Under the pieces are notes generated by a model. It saw only the letters and a list, made by a program, of their open reading frames with translations, had not been told where the DNA came from and did not search any database. From the NCBI GenBank assembly GCA_900539855.1, contig UQDO01000005.1:1-64000 (forward strand): DNA of 64,000 nucleotides, in the 5' to 3' direction. The translations under genes were made by a program, and so were the position numbers. This document shows positions 15,958-24,958 of the stretch, one piece after another (position 1 is the first letter of the stretch; each line of letters begins with the position of its first letter). The stretch comes from an uncultured Oscillospiraceae bacterium (GTDB taxonomy: Bacteria; Bacillota; Clostridia; Oscillospirales; Acutalibacteraceae).

Positions 15958-16668
15958 TCAGATTCCGCAGTCTTTAAGAAATTCCTCGAACGACGGATAT
16001 ACAGGCTCGGTTGCAAGAAAGCTTTTGCATATATCCTCATAACTATCTCCCGTTAATGTAAAGAAGTTGTTATGGGCATCAATATTCTCTTTGGTTCTTT
16101 GCGTATACATCCAATAAAATCCGTCTCTCATTTCCTCAACAGTAGGTTTGCGTCCGGTATTACGATAAATTTCCAACGCACATTTCTTCGCATCAGAAAC
16201 CCATTTAGCTTTTCGCTTTTGATAGTACTCATCAAGCGTACAAATAACTTTTGCCGGATTTCCGGCAATTACAACATTATCGGGGTACTCTCCCCCGACA
16301 ACCGAACCGGCTCCGACTATACAGTTGTTTCCGATGGTGGTGCCCGGCAGAATAATAGAATTCATACCTAAAAAACAATTATCGCCAATTCTTGTCGGAG
16401 CGGTTCCGCCTACAAATTCTCCAAATACCCGTCGGGCGACCGATATCGAATAGTCATGTGCAAGAATAATAACTCCGGTTGTTATCTTGCAGTAAGACCC
16501 AATCGAAATCAGGTGCGGCTTTTGAATATCTACTGAAGTATGACGCGGCGAATAAAAGACAGTAAAATCTCCTATATAGACATTATTCTTTTTCAAATAA
16601 TTGATATAAGCCTCGTTAGAGTAATGATTTGGATCTACTATTTTCTTTATAAAATTCATCAGACTCAT
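15958..16668 (-). CDS. hexapeptide-repeat (LbH) acyltransferase
   Basis: The 236-aa start at 16668 (MSLMNFIKK) follows GGGGGAG. A longer frame to 16701 lies inside the wzy gene. Residues about 40-165 show left-handed beta-helix repeats (IGSYCKITTGVIILAHD, IGDNCFLGMNSIILPGTTIG, NNCIVGAGSVVGG) and the catalytic-type His in AHDY, ending in the common VIAGNPAKVI closure. A ~75-residue helical C-terminal extension follows. Such enzymes O- or N-acetylate sugars. The start overlaps the end of wzy by about 50 nt, so expression is coupled. The acceptor sugar is not identifiable. Confidence 0.9.
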   Translation of the reverse strand: MSLMNFIKKIVDPNHYSNEAYINYLKKNNVYIGDFTVFYSPRHTSVDIQKPHLISIGSYCKITTGVIILAHDYSISVARRVFGEFVGGTAPTRIGDNCFLGMNSIILPGTTIGNNCIVGAGSVVGGEYPDNVVIAGNPAKVICTLDEYYQKRKAKWVSDAKKCALEIYRNTGRKPTVEEMRDGFYWMYTQRTKENIDAHNNFFTLTGDSYEDICKSFLATEPVYPSFEEFLKDCGI

Positions 16669-17863
16669 AATTGTTCTCCCCCAAAATTGAAAAATCCGCA
16701 CTCATAACAGCCAAATAATAGAAGAACATAGCGGTTGCCTGCCCGAGATAATTTTCCATGAAACTCATGATAACAAAAAGCAACTGGATATAGAAAGAAA
16801 AATCGACAGCAAGGTCTTTGACCGATCTTTTTATCCTGACAGTACGGCAAAATATCATTATGATCGGCATAAACCAAACAACAGTGCCGACGGCTCCTCT
16901 TTCAATCAAAACAGCCAGATAGGCATTATCGACCGACGCTCCGTTTGCGGCAACCTCGGCATTTCCAACGCCGTATCCAAAGAACGGATAATTCCAGTAA
17001 TTTTCGAGTGCAATGCCCCAGGTCTCCTCTCTGCCGTTCATTGTATTACCCGTAAGACGTGTCATCTTATCCATCATGCCCTGCATTCCCGGTATTTTTT
17101 CAATGCCGAATAACAGCAAAACAACTGCTGCGACGACCAGTAGCAGAATTCTTGAAAACTTGCTTCTGCTGCCGTCAAAATATGCATATAGCAGCACCAG
17201 ACACAGTGCCAACAATGAGCCGCGTCTTGTGGTAAACAGGACACCGGTTATAAATAAAGCAATCAGAACGACATATATTATTTTCTTCCATCTTTTTGTT
17301 TCATATCTGATAAGTACCGCCGCGCATATCGCACCTATAGCGAAATACATTGCTGCTACGCTCGTTTGGACCGTAAAGCCGTAATAAGATGAATTATAGG
17401 TCATCTGAGTTATTATATTATCATATACATACGACGGCAGCAGCGGCAATATAGCGCTTTCATACAGATCCGGCAGGAACACCTGAATATATATGCAGAT
17501 AAGATGTACTATACAAAATGCAAGCGCCAGCTTAATGATACTTTTTGTCGATATATTTCTTGCTATCATGACCGCAACGCCAAGATAAATAAAATAATAC
17601 AGATCATTTATAGCCGAATGTGCAGTATCGGCAGAAAAAAGGCACAGAATGAAGCCTGCAGACAAAAATGCAAAATAATACACCTCGGTGTCCTGCATTA
17701 GCTGTTTTTTATATACAAGGCTTATCACGGCTATTACAAACATAGCCGGCCAGAAGAGCTTCGGATTCAATCTCAGAACAAATGATGACGCAAAGAAAAA
17801 GTGCCATAATATGACGAATGCCAAAATTTTGGCAAATCTATTGCTTTTGGATTGTACCTGCAT
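16616..17863 (-). CDS. wzy: Wzy-type O-antigen/capsule polymerase (O-antigen ligase family)
   Basis: The 415-aa polytopic protein has about ten membrane segments and a large loop containing TRRGSLLAL and NGREETWGIALENYW, then PFFGYGVGN, the signatures of the Wzy_C/O-antigen ligase family. In Gram-positives this family polymerises lipid-linked repeat units outside the membrane. The start shares its first base with the end of the upstream acyltransferase gene (17863). Its presence with Wzx and a WbaP-like initiator supports a Wzx/Wzy-dependent glycan. Sequence alone does not give linkage specificity. Confidence 0.9.
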   Translation of the reverse strand: MQVQSKSNRFAKILAFVILWHFFFASSFVLRLNPKLFWPAMFVIAVISLVYKKQLMQDTEVYYFAFLSAGFILCLFSADTAHSAINDLYYFIYLGVAVMIARNISTKSIIKLALAFCIVHLICIYIQVFLPDLYESAILPLLPSYVYDNIITQMTYNSSYYGFTVQTSVAAMYFAIGAICAAVLIRYETKRWKKIIYVVLIALFITGVLFTTRRGSLLALCLVLLYAYFDGSRSKFSRILLLVVAAVVLLLFGIEKIPGMQGMMDKMTRLTGNTMNGREETWGIALENYWNYPFFGYGVGNAEVAANGASVDNAYLAVLIERGAVGTVVWFMPIIMIFCRTVRIKRSVKDLAVDFSFYIQLLFVIMSFMENYLGQATAMFFYYLAVMSADFSILGENNYESDEFYKENSRSKSLL

Positions 17864-18417
17864 CAGTCTTGATTCCTTTCATCGTCAACGACCCATGCAT
17901 TCTGAATAAACTCCGGATGCAGATTGTTGTTGATAATTCTCGCAGGATTGCCGGCTACGGTCACTCCGTCAGGTATATCTTTGGTAACTATGCTCCCGGC
18001 GCCTATTGTAACATTATTTCCTATTTTTACCCCACCGATTATGCAAACGCTCGGTCCGATGTAAACGTTGTTTCCGATAGTAGCACCGACATCGTTATTT
18101 GTGCCGATAGTCGTAAACTGGCTTAGGTTTACGTTGTTTCCGAATTTAGTATATCTGCTGATCACGATAGGTCCGCCGTGTCCGATATACAGACCATATC
18201 CTATCTTGCAGCGATAGCTTATCTGCATATTCTTATTCAGAGATCTGTTTATATAATATAAACCTTTTCCGATTTTACCGGTGATCCCTTTTTTATTACT
18301 CATCCTTATGTATACCTGGTGCCTGAACGCTCTGTTAACAAAAAAATTAGACACCGCCGCAAAAAAGGATGTTTTACCGGTATATCTGAAAAGATCGCTT
18401 TTTATATACTCATTCAT
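17863..18417 (-). CDS. serine-acetyltransferase-like hexapeptide acyltransferase
   Basis: The 184-aa protein has an N-terminal helical region (to about residue 60) and a beta-helix with IGYGLYIGHGGPIVI, the CysE-type catalytic His in GHGG, VNLSQFTTIG and GNNVYIGPSVCII, closing with VTVAGNPARII. CysE-like capsule acetyltransferases of this size acetylate glycan sugars. The start overlaps the end of the upstream GT4 gene by 8 nt, and the stop abuts wzy. True serine acetyltransferase is unlikely inside this operon, with no cysK nearby. Confidence 0.9.
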   Translation of the reverse strand: MNEYIKSDLFRYTGKTSFFAAVSNFFVNRAFRHQVYIRMSNKKGITGKIGKGLYYINRSLNKNMQISYRCKIGYGLYIGHGGPIVISRYTKFGNNVNLSQFTTIGTNNDVGATIGNNVYIGPSVCIIGGVKIGNNVTIGAGSIVTKDIPDGVTVAGNPARIINNNLHPEFIQNAWVVDDERNQD

Positions 18418-19513
18418 CTGATTTCAACACTCTTCCTAAAAGGGCTTTCATGTTTTTTTCCCAGTCATATGTTTCTTTATAAAAATCGCTGATTTCGGGA
18501 TTAGCCTTTCCGCTTTTATCGACAGCATATTTTTTAAGTGCAAAACTTAACTGCCGGCAATCTTCAAACACATGACCGGTTTTATTCTCCACAACCAGTT
18601 CTCTCAGTCCGTCAATATCTGACACGATCACCGGTTTTCCGTACTTATAGGCAATCGGAAGTACTCCGCTTTGCGACGCTTCATAATACGGTAAGACTAC
18701 AACACCGCAATGTTCGAAAAGCCATATCATTTCACCGTCGCTGATAAAACGCTGCATACATACTATTTTATTTTCAACAGAAGTATCGAGCTTCTCATTT
18801 GACATATTTTTACCTGCAATAATCACATCCAGGTCATACGAGGCGTCCCTGCAATTCATGGTCTGTGCTTCTATCAATCTGTCAACGCCCTTATACTTGT
18901 CAATACGGCCGAAAAACAAAGCGAAACCGTCTATATTGCCATATTGCTGCAATTCAGCCGGCATCGCAGGGACAGCCGGCATGTCATGTGCGCCCAAAGG
19001 AAAGACCGTGGCTTTAGGCAGCATCTTTTTGTGTTGTTTACCAAACAGTTTGTATGAGTTTTCAGACAACAAAACGACCGTATCGGCTTTTTTATAAGCC
19101 TGCCTTGCAAGAAATTTTCTGAGCGTTTCCGAAAAGAACTTGTATAATGTCATATTCTGAGGATGCGGATTAACGTCATGTATTGCAATGGCACAGCTGA
19201 TTTTTTTCGAAAGCGCGCCAACAACGGCTGATGCCTTTATTGCGTCGTCAACGGCGATCAGGCAGCCTGGATCCATTTTCAAAATATCTGCTGCTAATTT
19301 TTTTGTTTCCTTTTCAGCCGGAACGGCAAACTTAGGAAGGCGATACTCAAAAACATTATCGACAATGTTTTCTGCACACCTGCTCCCGGCTCCGACGGGT
19401 ACAAACAGAGCAAAAGGCACATCCATGGCTTTCAATGTCAAAGCCATTTGATTTGCGAACTGTAATATACCTCCGCTATCAAGCGCCGTTAAAAGAACAA
19501 CTTTTTTACCCAT
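18410..19513 (-). CDS. GT4-family glycosyltransferase
   Basis: The 367-aa protein begins MGKKVVLLTALDSGG, a typical GT-B start, with AAGGCGG upstream. An in-frame ATG at 19549 would overlap the previous gene by 10 nt and is possible. The C-terminal Rossmann half has FGRIDKYKGVDRLI and the donor-site loop YYEASQSGVLPIAYKYGKPV, the EX7E-equivalent of GT1/GT4 retaining transferases. It should add one sugar of the repeat unit at the cytoplasmic membrane face from a nucleotide sugar. Donor and acceptor are unknown. Confidence 0.9.
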   Translation of the reverse strand: MGKKVVLLTALDSGGILQFANQMALTLKAMDVPFALFVPVGAGSRCAENIVDNVFEYRLPKFAVPAEKETKKLAADILKMDPGCLIAVDDAIKASAVVGALSKKISCAIAIHDVNPHPQNMTLYKFFSETLRKFLARQAYKKADTVVLLSENSYKLFGKQHKKMLPKATVFPLGAHDMPAVPAMPAELQQYGNIDGFALFFGRIDKYKGVDRLIEAQTMNCRDASYDLDVIIAGKNMSNEKLDTSVENKIVCMQRFISDGEMIWLFEHCGVVVLPYYEASQSGVLPIAYKYGKPVIVSDIDGLRELVVENKTGHVFEDCRQLSFALKKYAVDKSGKANPEISDFYKETYDWEKNMKALLGRVLKSDE

Positions 19514-19539
19514 CGGTTTTGACACCGCCTTATCTGATT

Positions 19540-20583
19540 TTACATGCATTGCCGATAGACCTCATCCAGTGCCGCCTTATATGCCGGAATAAGGAGCAGC
19601 TCGTCCGCTTTTTTCAATGTGTTTTCACTCAGGGTCTGACGGAGTCCGGCATTCTTTATTATATCGGTACACTTCTCTGCTAAAACGGCATCATCACTGC
19701 TTAAGAAGCCCGTTTTGCCGTCGTCCACAAGCTCACACAGCCCGTCCGTCGGTGTGCTGACAATCGGGACGCCGAGCGCCATTGCCTCCAGAGCGCACAT
19801 GGGAGTCCCCTCCCACCTTGAGGTCATGATCATGAGCTTTGACGAATAAAGCAGCTTATATGGATTGCTCATAAATCCTAAGAATTTCACATTATCTGTT
19901 ATGCTCAGCTGTTTTGCAAAGCTTTTGGTCTGCTCAGCCATGTCGCCGGTTCCGGCAACTGCTATCTTAACATCCGGAGCCATTTTAATTATTTCGGCAA
20001 ACACATTCATAAGCCGTATAGGATCCTTGGGTTCAGTGAGCCTGCCAACATAGGCTATGTCAAAATCGTATTCGCCGGTATCGGTCTCCATCTTCTTTAT
20101 AAGCGCCGCTTTGTCAATGACGTTATAGAGTACGGAGCTTTTGTCCTTAAATCTGTCGTGAAACTTATAGCCCTCAAACGATGATTCAGACACCCAGAAA
20201 ATATGTTTTGCCTTTTTTGCGGCATGGTAAAAAAGGAGTGATTTCAGTGATAATCCTCGCGAATCAAAATTATTATTGTGCACATGCGATACGAAAGGTA
20301 TCTTACCGCAGGCAAGCGAGACATAAAACCCGGCTCTCATATCATGTGCATGAATAATATCAGGCTTTGTTTCGGAGATAATGCGTTTCAACTCTTTGAC
20401 GCTGAATTCACGAAGCGGCAAAAAATCTATATTATTTTCCTCCAAAGCATCCCTTATTCTGCCGTCCGGTGAGCAATAATACATTTTATAATCACTGCCG
20501 GAAAACATCTTGATTATCTGACACACTACATTTTCCGCACCCGAAAAGCTGTTGCTCGGCAAAATGTGTAAAACTGTTTTCAT
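19540..20583 (-). CDS. GT4-family glycosyltransferase
   Basis: The 347-aa GT-B protein has VLHILPSNSFSGAENVVCQ at the N terminus (glycine-rich acceptor loop), AHDMRAGFYVSL, AYVGRLTEPKDPIRLM and the EX7E motif in SRWEGTPMCALEAMALG. It is a retaining transferase of the repeat-unit assembly. It lies 94 nt downstream of gmhA on the same strand and overlaps or abuts the next GT4 gene. Given the neighbouring GDP-heptose pathway, a heptosyl donor is possible for one of the three GT4 enzymes here, but nothing in the residues proves it. Confidence 0.92.
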   Translation of the reverse strand: MKTVLHILPSNSFSGAENVVCQIIKMFSGSDYKMYYCSPDGRIRDALEENNIDFLPLREFSVKELKRIISETKPDIIHAHDMRAGFYVSLACGKIPFVSHVHNNNFDSRGLSLKSLLFYHAAKKAKHIFWVSESSFEGYKFHDRFKDKSSVLYNVIDKAALIKKMETDTGEYDFDIAYVGRLTEPKDPIRLMNVFAEIIKMAPDVKIAVAGTGDMAEQTKSFAKQLSITDNVKFLGFMSNPYKLLYSSKLMIMTSRWEGTPMCALEAMALGVPIVSTPTDGLCELVDDGKTGFLSSDDAVLAEKCTDIIKNAGLRQTLSENTLKKADELLLIPAYKAALDEVYRQCM

Positions 20584-20677
20584 CTTCCGCTCCTTACCAA
20601 AGTCTTTGATTCAAAGTATTCACGCATATAGGTCAACAAAGTCACCGCCTGCGATCATATATTTTAAACGCAAAAAC

Positions 20678-21334
20678 TTACTGTGCAAAAAATCTGTCTT
20701 CCAACAAAAGGCACAGGCAGTGATACACAGGCAGATGCAGCTCCTGTATCATATATGTCTCGGTCTGCGGTACTTTTATAGTAACATCAGCAGCTGCCGA
20801 AAGCTTACTGTCCTTAGCTCCGGTAAGTCCTATGACCTTCATGCCCTTTGCCTTTGCTACGGTCGCGGCATAAAGCACGTTTTTGCTGTTTCCGCTTGTC
20901 GATATTCCTAAGAAGACATCGCCCGGTCTGCCGTATCCGTTGACCTGCTGTGCAAAGCAAAGCAGCGGTTCGCAGTCATTCATATACGCGGTCGAAAGCG
21001 CAGGATGACCGTCCAGAGCGATCGCAGGCAGCGCACCCTGAAGGTTTTCAGCCAGCACCTTTCCCAGTTCATTATCGGCTGCAATAAGCCTTTCGGCAAA
21101 ATCGGCGTCAGGCTTTCTTGGCAGTTTAAAGCCCTTCATAAGCTCGCCCACAATATGCTCAGCGTCGGCAGCGCTTCCGCCGTTTCCGGCAATGAGCAGC
21201 TTACCGCCGTTTTGGTAGCAGTTTTCTAAAATTTTATAGGCTGCGATGATATCACTTTTAACTGCTGACAGCTGAGGATACCGTTCCAATAACAGATCGA
21301 TATGTTTATTAAGTTTACCGAGTGTATCATTCAT
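20678..21334 (-). CDS. gmhA: D-sedoheptulose-7-phosphate isomerase
   Basis: The 218-aa start at 21334 (MNDTLGKLNKHID) follows AAGGTGATCAAA. Longer frames run into the upstream gene. It is a SIS-domain enzyme with the GmhA signature NGGKLLIAGNGGSAADAEHI, VGELMKGFKLPR, and the second phosphate site GISTSGNSKNVL. It converts sedoheptulose 7-phosphate to D-glycero-D-manno-heptose 7-phosphate, the first step to GDP- or ADP-heptose. It overlaps the HddC-GmhB fusion gene by 8 nt. The length is close to the usual 190-200 aa with a small C-terminal extension. Confidence 0.95.
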   Translation of the reverse strand: MNDTLGKLNKHIDLLLERYPQLSAVKSDIIAAYKILENCYQNGGKLLIAGNGGSAADAEHIVGELMKGFKLPRKPDADFAERLIAADNELGKVLAENLQGALPAIALDGHPALSTAYMNDCEPLLCFAQQVNGYGRPGDVFLGISTSGNSKNVLYAATVAKAKGMKVIGLTGAKDSKLSAAADVTIKVPQTETYMIQELHLPVYHCLCLLLEDRFFAQ

Positions 21335-22658
21335 TTTGATCACCTTCACAGATATATTCATTGACAAATGACAACAGCGAGGACGCCGTAACGTCCTGTC
21401 CGAGATCTTCATGAGTATCGCCGATAAGTGCGGTCATGCATCCGGCATTTTTTCCGGCGCCTATATCGTTTTTGCCGTCGCCCACCATCCAGGACCGGGA
21501 AAGATCGATATTAAGATCATTTGCCGCCTTTATGAGCATACCCGGCTTTGGTTTGCGGCAGTCACAGTCAATTTTAAGCTCTATGCGTTCACCTGCAAAG
21601 CCTTTATCAGGGTGATGAGGGCAGAAATATATCGCGTCAAGATATGCGCCCTTTTCGCCGAGCAGCGTTTCCATTTTATTATGTATGACCCCAAGCTCTC
21701 TAAACGTGACCTCTCCCCTTGCAACGACCGGCTGATTTGTAACGACAACTGCCAAATAGCCCGATTCGTTTATCTTTTTTATCGCTTCACAAACGCCGTC
21801 TATAAGCTCAAAGTCGTCTATATTCCGCAGAAAGCCAACATATTTATTTATAGTACCGTCCCTGTCAAGGAAAACAGCCCTTTGTTTGTTTTTAAGATTT
21901 TTCCCCGTCACCCTGCCGGCTTTATAATCGGCACAAACGGAATAATAGCGTTCGGGCGTGCCCATATCCTTTACATATTCGGGGCTGTCATAGCAGAACA
22001 TTTTCCCCGTTCCTGCCAGTGGCTTTAAAAGCTGCCGGTCAAGGTCGACCTTAAAAGGCTTGCCGTCGCCGCCCACCATTCCGACAGCTTTTGCGTCAAT
22101 ACCCGACATATCCAAAACTTTCGGTGACATGACATGCAGCCCTGCGTTTACGCGGTTTTTATAATATGTCGGGCGGTCGTCCTCTTTTGCAAGCCATTTG
22201 TTCACGGCGCCGTTATCGTCGGCAATTATAAGACCGCTGTCGTAAGGGTGACTGTTCGGATGTGTAAAGAGGGTCACAAGTCCGCCGTGGGATTTATGGA
22301 ATTCAACGAACCGCCTGAAATCAACATCAAAAACGGCGTCGGCATTGAGCAGCAAGAAGTCTGAAGTCAGCCTGTCCCTTATTTTGAACAGCGCTCCGGC
22401 GTTGCCGAGCGGTTCTTTTTCAAAGTAATATTCGATATTCACACCAAACCGGCTGCCGTCGCCGAAGTAATCCATTATGATATTTCCGAGGTGCGATACG
22501 GTGATGATAATATCACAAAAGCCCTGCCCTTTTAAACATTCTATCTCGTGTTCCAAGACCGGCTTGCCCTCTATTTCTATCATCGGCTTCGGAATATCGC
22601 TTGCGACCGACGATATTCTCGTCCCCCTGCCGCCTGCCATTATAACCGTTTTCATCAT
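21327..22658 (-). CDS. HddC-GmhB fusion: heptose-1-P guanylyltransferase plus heptose-1,7-bisphosphate phosphatase
   Basis: The 443-aa protein joins two enzymes. Residues 1-235 are a sugar-1-phosphate nucleotidyltransferase (VIMAGGRGTRISSVASDIPK, LLLNADAVFDVDFRRF) of the HddC type. Residues about 260-435 are a HAD phosphatase of the GmhB type, with nucleophile motif FLDRDGTINKYVG, VVVTNQPVVARG, the zinc site CPHHP...CDCRKPKPGM and VGDGKNDIGAGKNAGC. Together they remove the 7-phosphate and attach GMP to give GDP-D-glycero-alpha-D-manno-heptose. In the bacteria where this path was defined they are separate genes. The ATG overlaps the hddA stop (ATGA). Confidence 0.93.
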   Translation of the reverse strand: MMKTVIMAGGRGTRISSVASDIPKPMIEIEGKPVLEHEIECLKGQGFCDIIITVSHLGNIIMDYFGDGSRFGVNIEYYFEKEPLGNAGALFKIRDRLTSDFLLLNADAVFDVDFRRFVEFHKSHGGLVTLFTHPNSHPYDSGLIIADDNGAVNKWLAKEDDRPTYYKNRVNAGLHVMSPKVLDMSGIDAKAVGMVGGDGKPFKVDLDRQLLKPLAGTGKMFCYDSPEYVKDMGTPERYYSVCADYKAGRVTGKNLKNKQRAVFLDRDGTINKYVGFLRNIDDFELIDGVCEAIKKINESGYLAVVVTNQPVVARGEVTFRELGVIHNKMETLLGEKGAYLDAIYFCPHHPDKGFAGERIELKIDCDCRKPKPGMLIKAANDLNIDLSRSWMVGDGKNDIGAGKNAGCMTALIGDTHEDLGQDVTASSLLSFVNEYICEGDQNE

Positions 22659-23677
22659 GAATTTTTCTCCGAAGAAGAATTTTTCGGCACATATTCCTCA
22701 GGTGAATAATGTATGACCCTTGTACCTCCGTCCTCAAATCTGAACGGAATATAAAGCAGATCGCTCATGGCTTTCATCACCGATTCACGGTACTCGGGCT
22801 GGACGTAGAACACAAGGAAACCGCCGCCGCCCGCTCCGAGCAGCTTACCGCCGAGCGCACCGGCTGCGATGCCCTTTGAATAAAGAGCGTCGATGCTGTC
22901 GGTCGAAATGGCGGCACCGGTCTGTCGCTTTAATTTCCATGTATGGTCAAGCAGTCTGCCGAAATCGTCAAGATCAGCTGTCTTATCGGTCAGCACGCGC
23001 TCGGCGTCGTCAACCAATGAAAGCATTTCCTTAAGCTCAGCCGTTTTATCGTGATAGCCCTGCTTATTCGCCTTCTGAACATCGGAAGAAAATCTTGTAA
23101 ACCCGGTAAAAAACATAAGCAGATTATCGTTGAGCCTGCTTTTTCTTTCGGGAGAGATAATAACCGGCATAACTTCGTATCCGTCTGCGCTGAAATTGAT
23201 ACGGTTAAAGCCACCGAACGACGCGGCTATCTGATCCTGCCATCCGCCGGCTTCGGCGCAGAGGACACGTTCAAGGTATATAGCCTCATCGGCAAGCCTT
23301 TTCTTGTCGACATATTTGCCCTTTAAAGCATAAAACGCATTTAACATGCCAACGGCAAATGAGCTTGAAGTGCCAAGACCCGATCTTGCCGGCAGATCAG
23401 CTTCATAAGTCAACCTTATTTCATGCATGTCGAGCATTTTCATGGCGTTTCTAATAGCCGGATGCTCTATATCTTCAATATCGGTCACGCGTTCTGTTTT
23501 AGAATACGAAAGTTCGGTCGTATAATCAAAAAAGCGCGGGAGATGTCTTACATTCACATAGCAGTATTTATCAAACGTAGTCGAAAGCACGGCGCCGCCG
23601 TATTGCCTGAAGAATTCCTCCATATCGGTTCCGCCGCCGAAAAACGACATACGAAACGGTGTTTTTGTGATAATCAT
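22655..23677 (-). CDS. hddA: D-glycero-alpha-D-manno-heptose-7-phosphate kinase
   Basis: The 340-aa GHMP kinase has TKTPFRMSFFGGGTDMEEFF at the N terminus, LPARSGLGTSSSFAVGMLNA as the ATP loop and KLLGAGGGGFLVFYV at the C terminus, all standard for HddA. It phosphorylates C1 of heptose 7-phosphate as the alpha anomer, which commits the path to GDP-heptose and not ADP-heptose. The start at 23677 has GGAG six bases upstream; an ATG four codons earlier is less well placed. It is followed without gap by the HddC-GmhB fusion and gmhA, so all four activities are consecutive. Confidence 0.95.
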   Translation of the reverse strand: MIITKTPFRMSFFGGGTDMEEFFRQYGGAVLSTTFDKYCYVNVRHLPRFFDYTTELSYSKTERVTDIEDIEHPAIRNAMKMLDMHEIRLTYEADLPARSGLGTSSSFAVGMLNAFYALKGKYVDKKRLADEAIYLERVLCAEAGGWQDQIAASFGGFNRINFSADGYEVMPVIISPERKSRLNDNLLMFFTGFTRFSSDVQKANKQGYHDKTAELKEMLSLVDDAERVLTDKTADLDDFGRLLDHTWKLKRQTGAAISTDSIDALYSKGIAAGALGGKLLGAGGGGFLVFYVQPEYRESVMKAMSDLLYIPFRFEDGGTRVIHYSPEEYVPKNSSSEKNS

Positions 23678-23689
23678 ACTAATCTCCAT

Positions 23690-23851
23690 TCTGCCACCAA
23701 AACGTCAGCACAAATTAGTTGTTAATCTCCTTTGATAACAAACGGAGATTAATCCGGCGTGCTTTACTGTTGCATTTTGTTATATAAAAGGCAAAGACAA
23801 CGCCTTATTTATATTATTGTAGTCAGCGTAATCTTCCGCGCCGAATCCACA
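23690..23851 (-). promoter_or_regulatory. 162-nt gap before hddA with an inverted repeat
   Basis: TTAATCTCC (23722-23730) and GGAGATTAA (23744-23752) form a perfect 9-bp inverted repeat with a 13-nt spacer in the gap between the upstream GT4 gene and hddA. There is no T-tract, so it looks more like a regulatory or processing element than a terminator. It is the largest gap in this part of the operon. Confidence 0.4.
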
Positions 23852-24958
23852 TCAGCGGCTACCGAATACTTTTTTATAGATATCGTACAGTTCGCTTTTC
23901 ACAACGTCTGCAGAATAATCCTGCACCTTTCCACGGTTATATTCACCCATTTCGGCAGACAGTTTCCTGTCCTGTCTCAAGGTATTGAATGCATCTGCAA
24001 ATGCAACGGCATCGGTCGGCTTACAGATAAATCCGCCTTTGGGATCTATAAGATCCCTGATACCGCGCGTATCGCTGCCGACACACGGCAATCCAAGATC
24101 CATTGCCTCAAGCAAAGACCGCGGCATACCCTCACGGAAAGACATCATTGTAAAAGCATCTGACACAGCCATAAGCTCAGGCATATCTGTCCTGTATCCC
24201 ATAAGATGAAAGCGTTCAAAAACGCCGATTGCCTTTGCAAGCGCCAAAAGCCTGTCCTTTTCAGGACCGACACCGCAGGCAATATAATGTGCCCCCGGCA
24301 CGTCTTTAAGTGCGCGGACTATGACCTCGGTGTTCTTGTTTTTATTCAACTCACCGGCAGAAACTATAAGAAAAGCATCCTCCGGCACACCGATACTCCT
24401 GCGCTTTTCGGCACGGTCGATCACGACGCTGACACCGACCTTAACTCCTGCTCCGTGAACCAGGTAAGGTGCCTCGCTGCTTCGCAGCTTGAATTTTTGA
24501 GCCGCAAGGTAGTCCTCATCGGTTATTGTTATAAGCGTATCCGTGTAATGTGCAAGGATTTCTTCTTCCCATTTGTATACGGTCCTGTTTATAAACGGCG
24601 CGCCTTTAAAAAACAAAAATCCATGTGCCTCATAAAGAACGGGTTTAATGCCCTTCTTTTTTGCAGCCAGGCGTGCCAGCAATCCTCCTATCGGAGTGCT
24701 GCACATCACAGCTTCTATTTGGTATTCATCAATTATACTTAATAGCCGTTTATATGCCTTGAGGTTACATCTGTTTAAAGGATTTGTGTTAATACTGATC
24801 TGCTCAATCACTGCCGGAATTTCTTCTTTATTACCAATAAATCCAGAGAAATCAGCAGCCCACACAACATCATGACCCAGTTTTATCAAAGGCTCAAATG
24901 TGTTCTTTGCTCCCAGGGCATATGTTTTAACTTTATTTGTTATCATTAATATCTTCAT
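23852..24958 (-). CDS. GT4-family glycosyltransferase
   Basis: The 368-aa GT-B protein has the start MKILMITNKVKTYALGA, the donor-binding half with IVSAGELNKNKNTEVIVRAL, and the EX7E motif in FREGMPRSLLEAMDLGLP. The overall layout (HLMGYRTDMPELMAVSDAF) matches N-acetylglucosaminyl/galactosyl transferases of the EpsD/CapM type, but substrate cannot be fixed. It overlaps the 3' end of the frameshifted acyltransferase gene by 26 nt, indicating translational coupling. It should act on the polyprenyl-linked acceptor made by the first gene of the operon. Confidence 0.92.
   Translation of the reverse strand: MKILMITNKVKTYALGAKNTFEPLIKLGHDVVWAADFSGFIGNKEEIPAVIEQISINTNPLNRCNLKAYKRLLSIIDEYQIEAVMCSTPIGGLLARLAAKKKGIKPVLYEAHGFLFFKGAPFINRTVYKWEEEILAHYTDTLITITDEDYLAAQKFKLRSSEAPYLVHGAGVKVGVSVVIDRAEKRRSIGVPEDAFLIVSAGELNKNKNTEVIVRALKDVPGAHYIACGVGPEKDRLLALAKAIGVFERFHLMGYRTDMPELMAVSDAFTMMSFREGMPRSLLEAMDLGLPCVGSDTRGIRDLIDPKGGFICKPTDAVAFADAFNTLRQDRKLSAEMGEYNRGKVQDYSADVVKSELYDIYKKVFGSR

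Noticed and set aside
17863..18417. True serine acetyltransferase (CysE)
   Set aside because: Although the hexapeptide core is CysE-like, it is embedded and overlapping within the capsule operon, with no cysteine biosynthesis genes around it.
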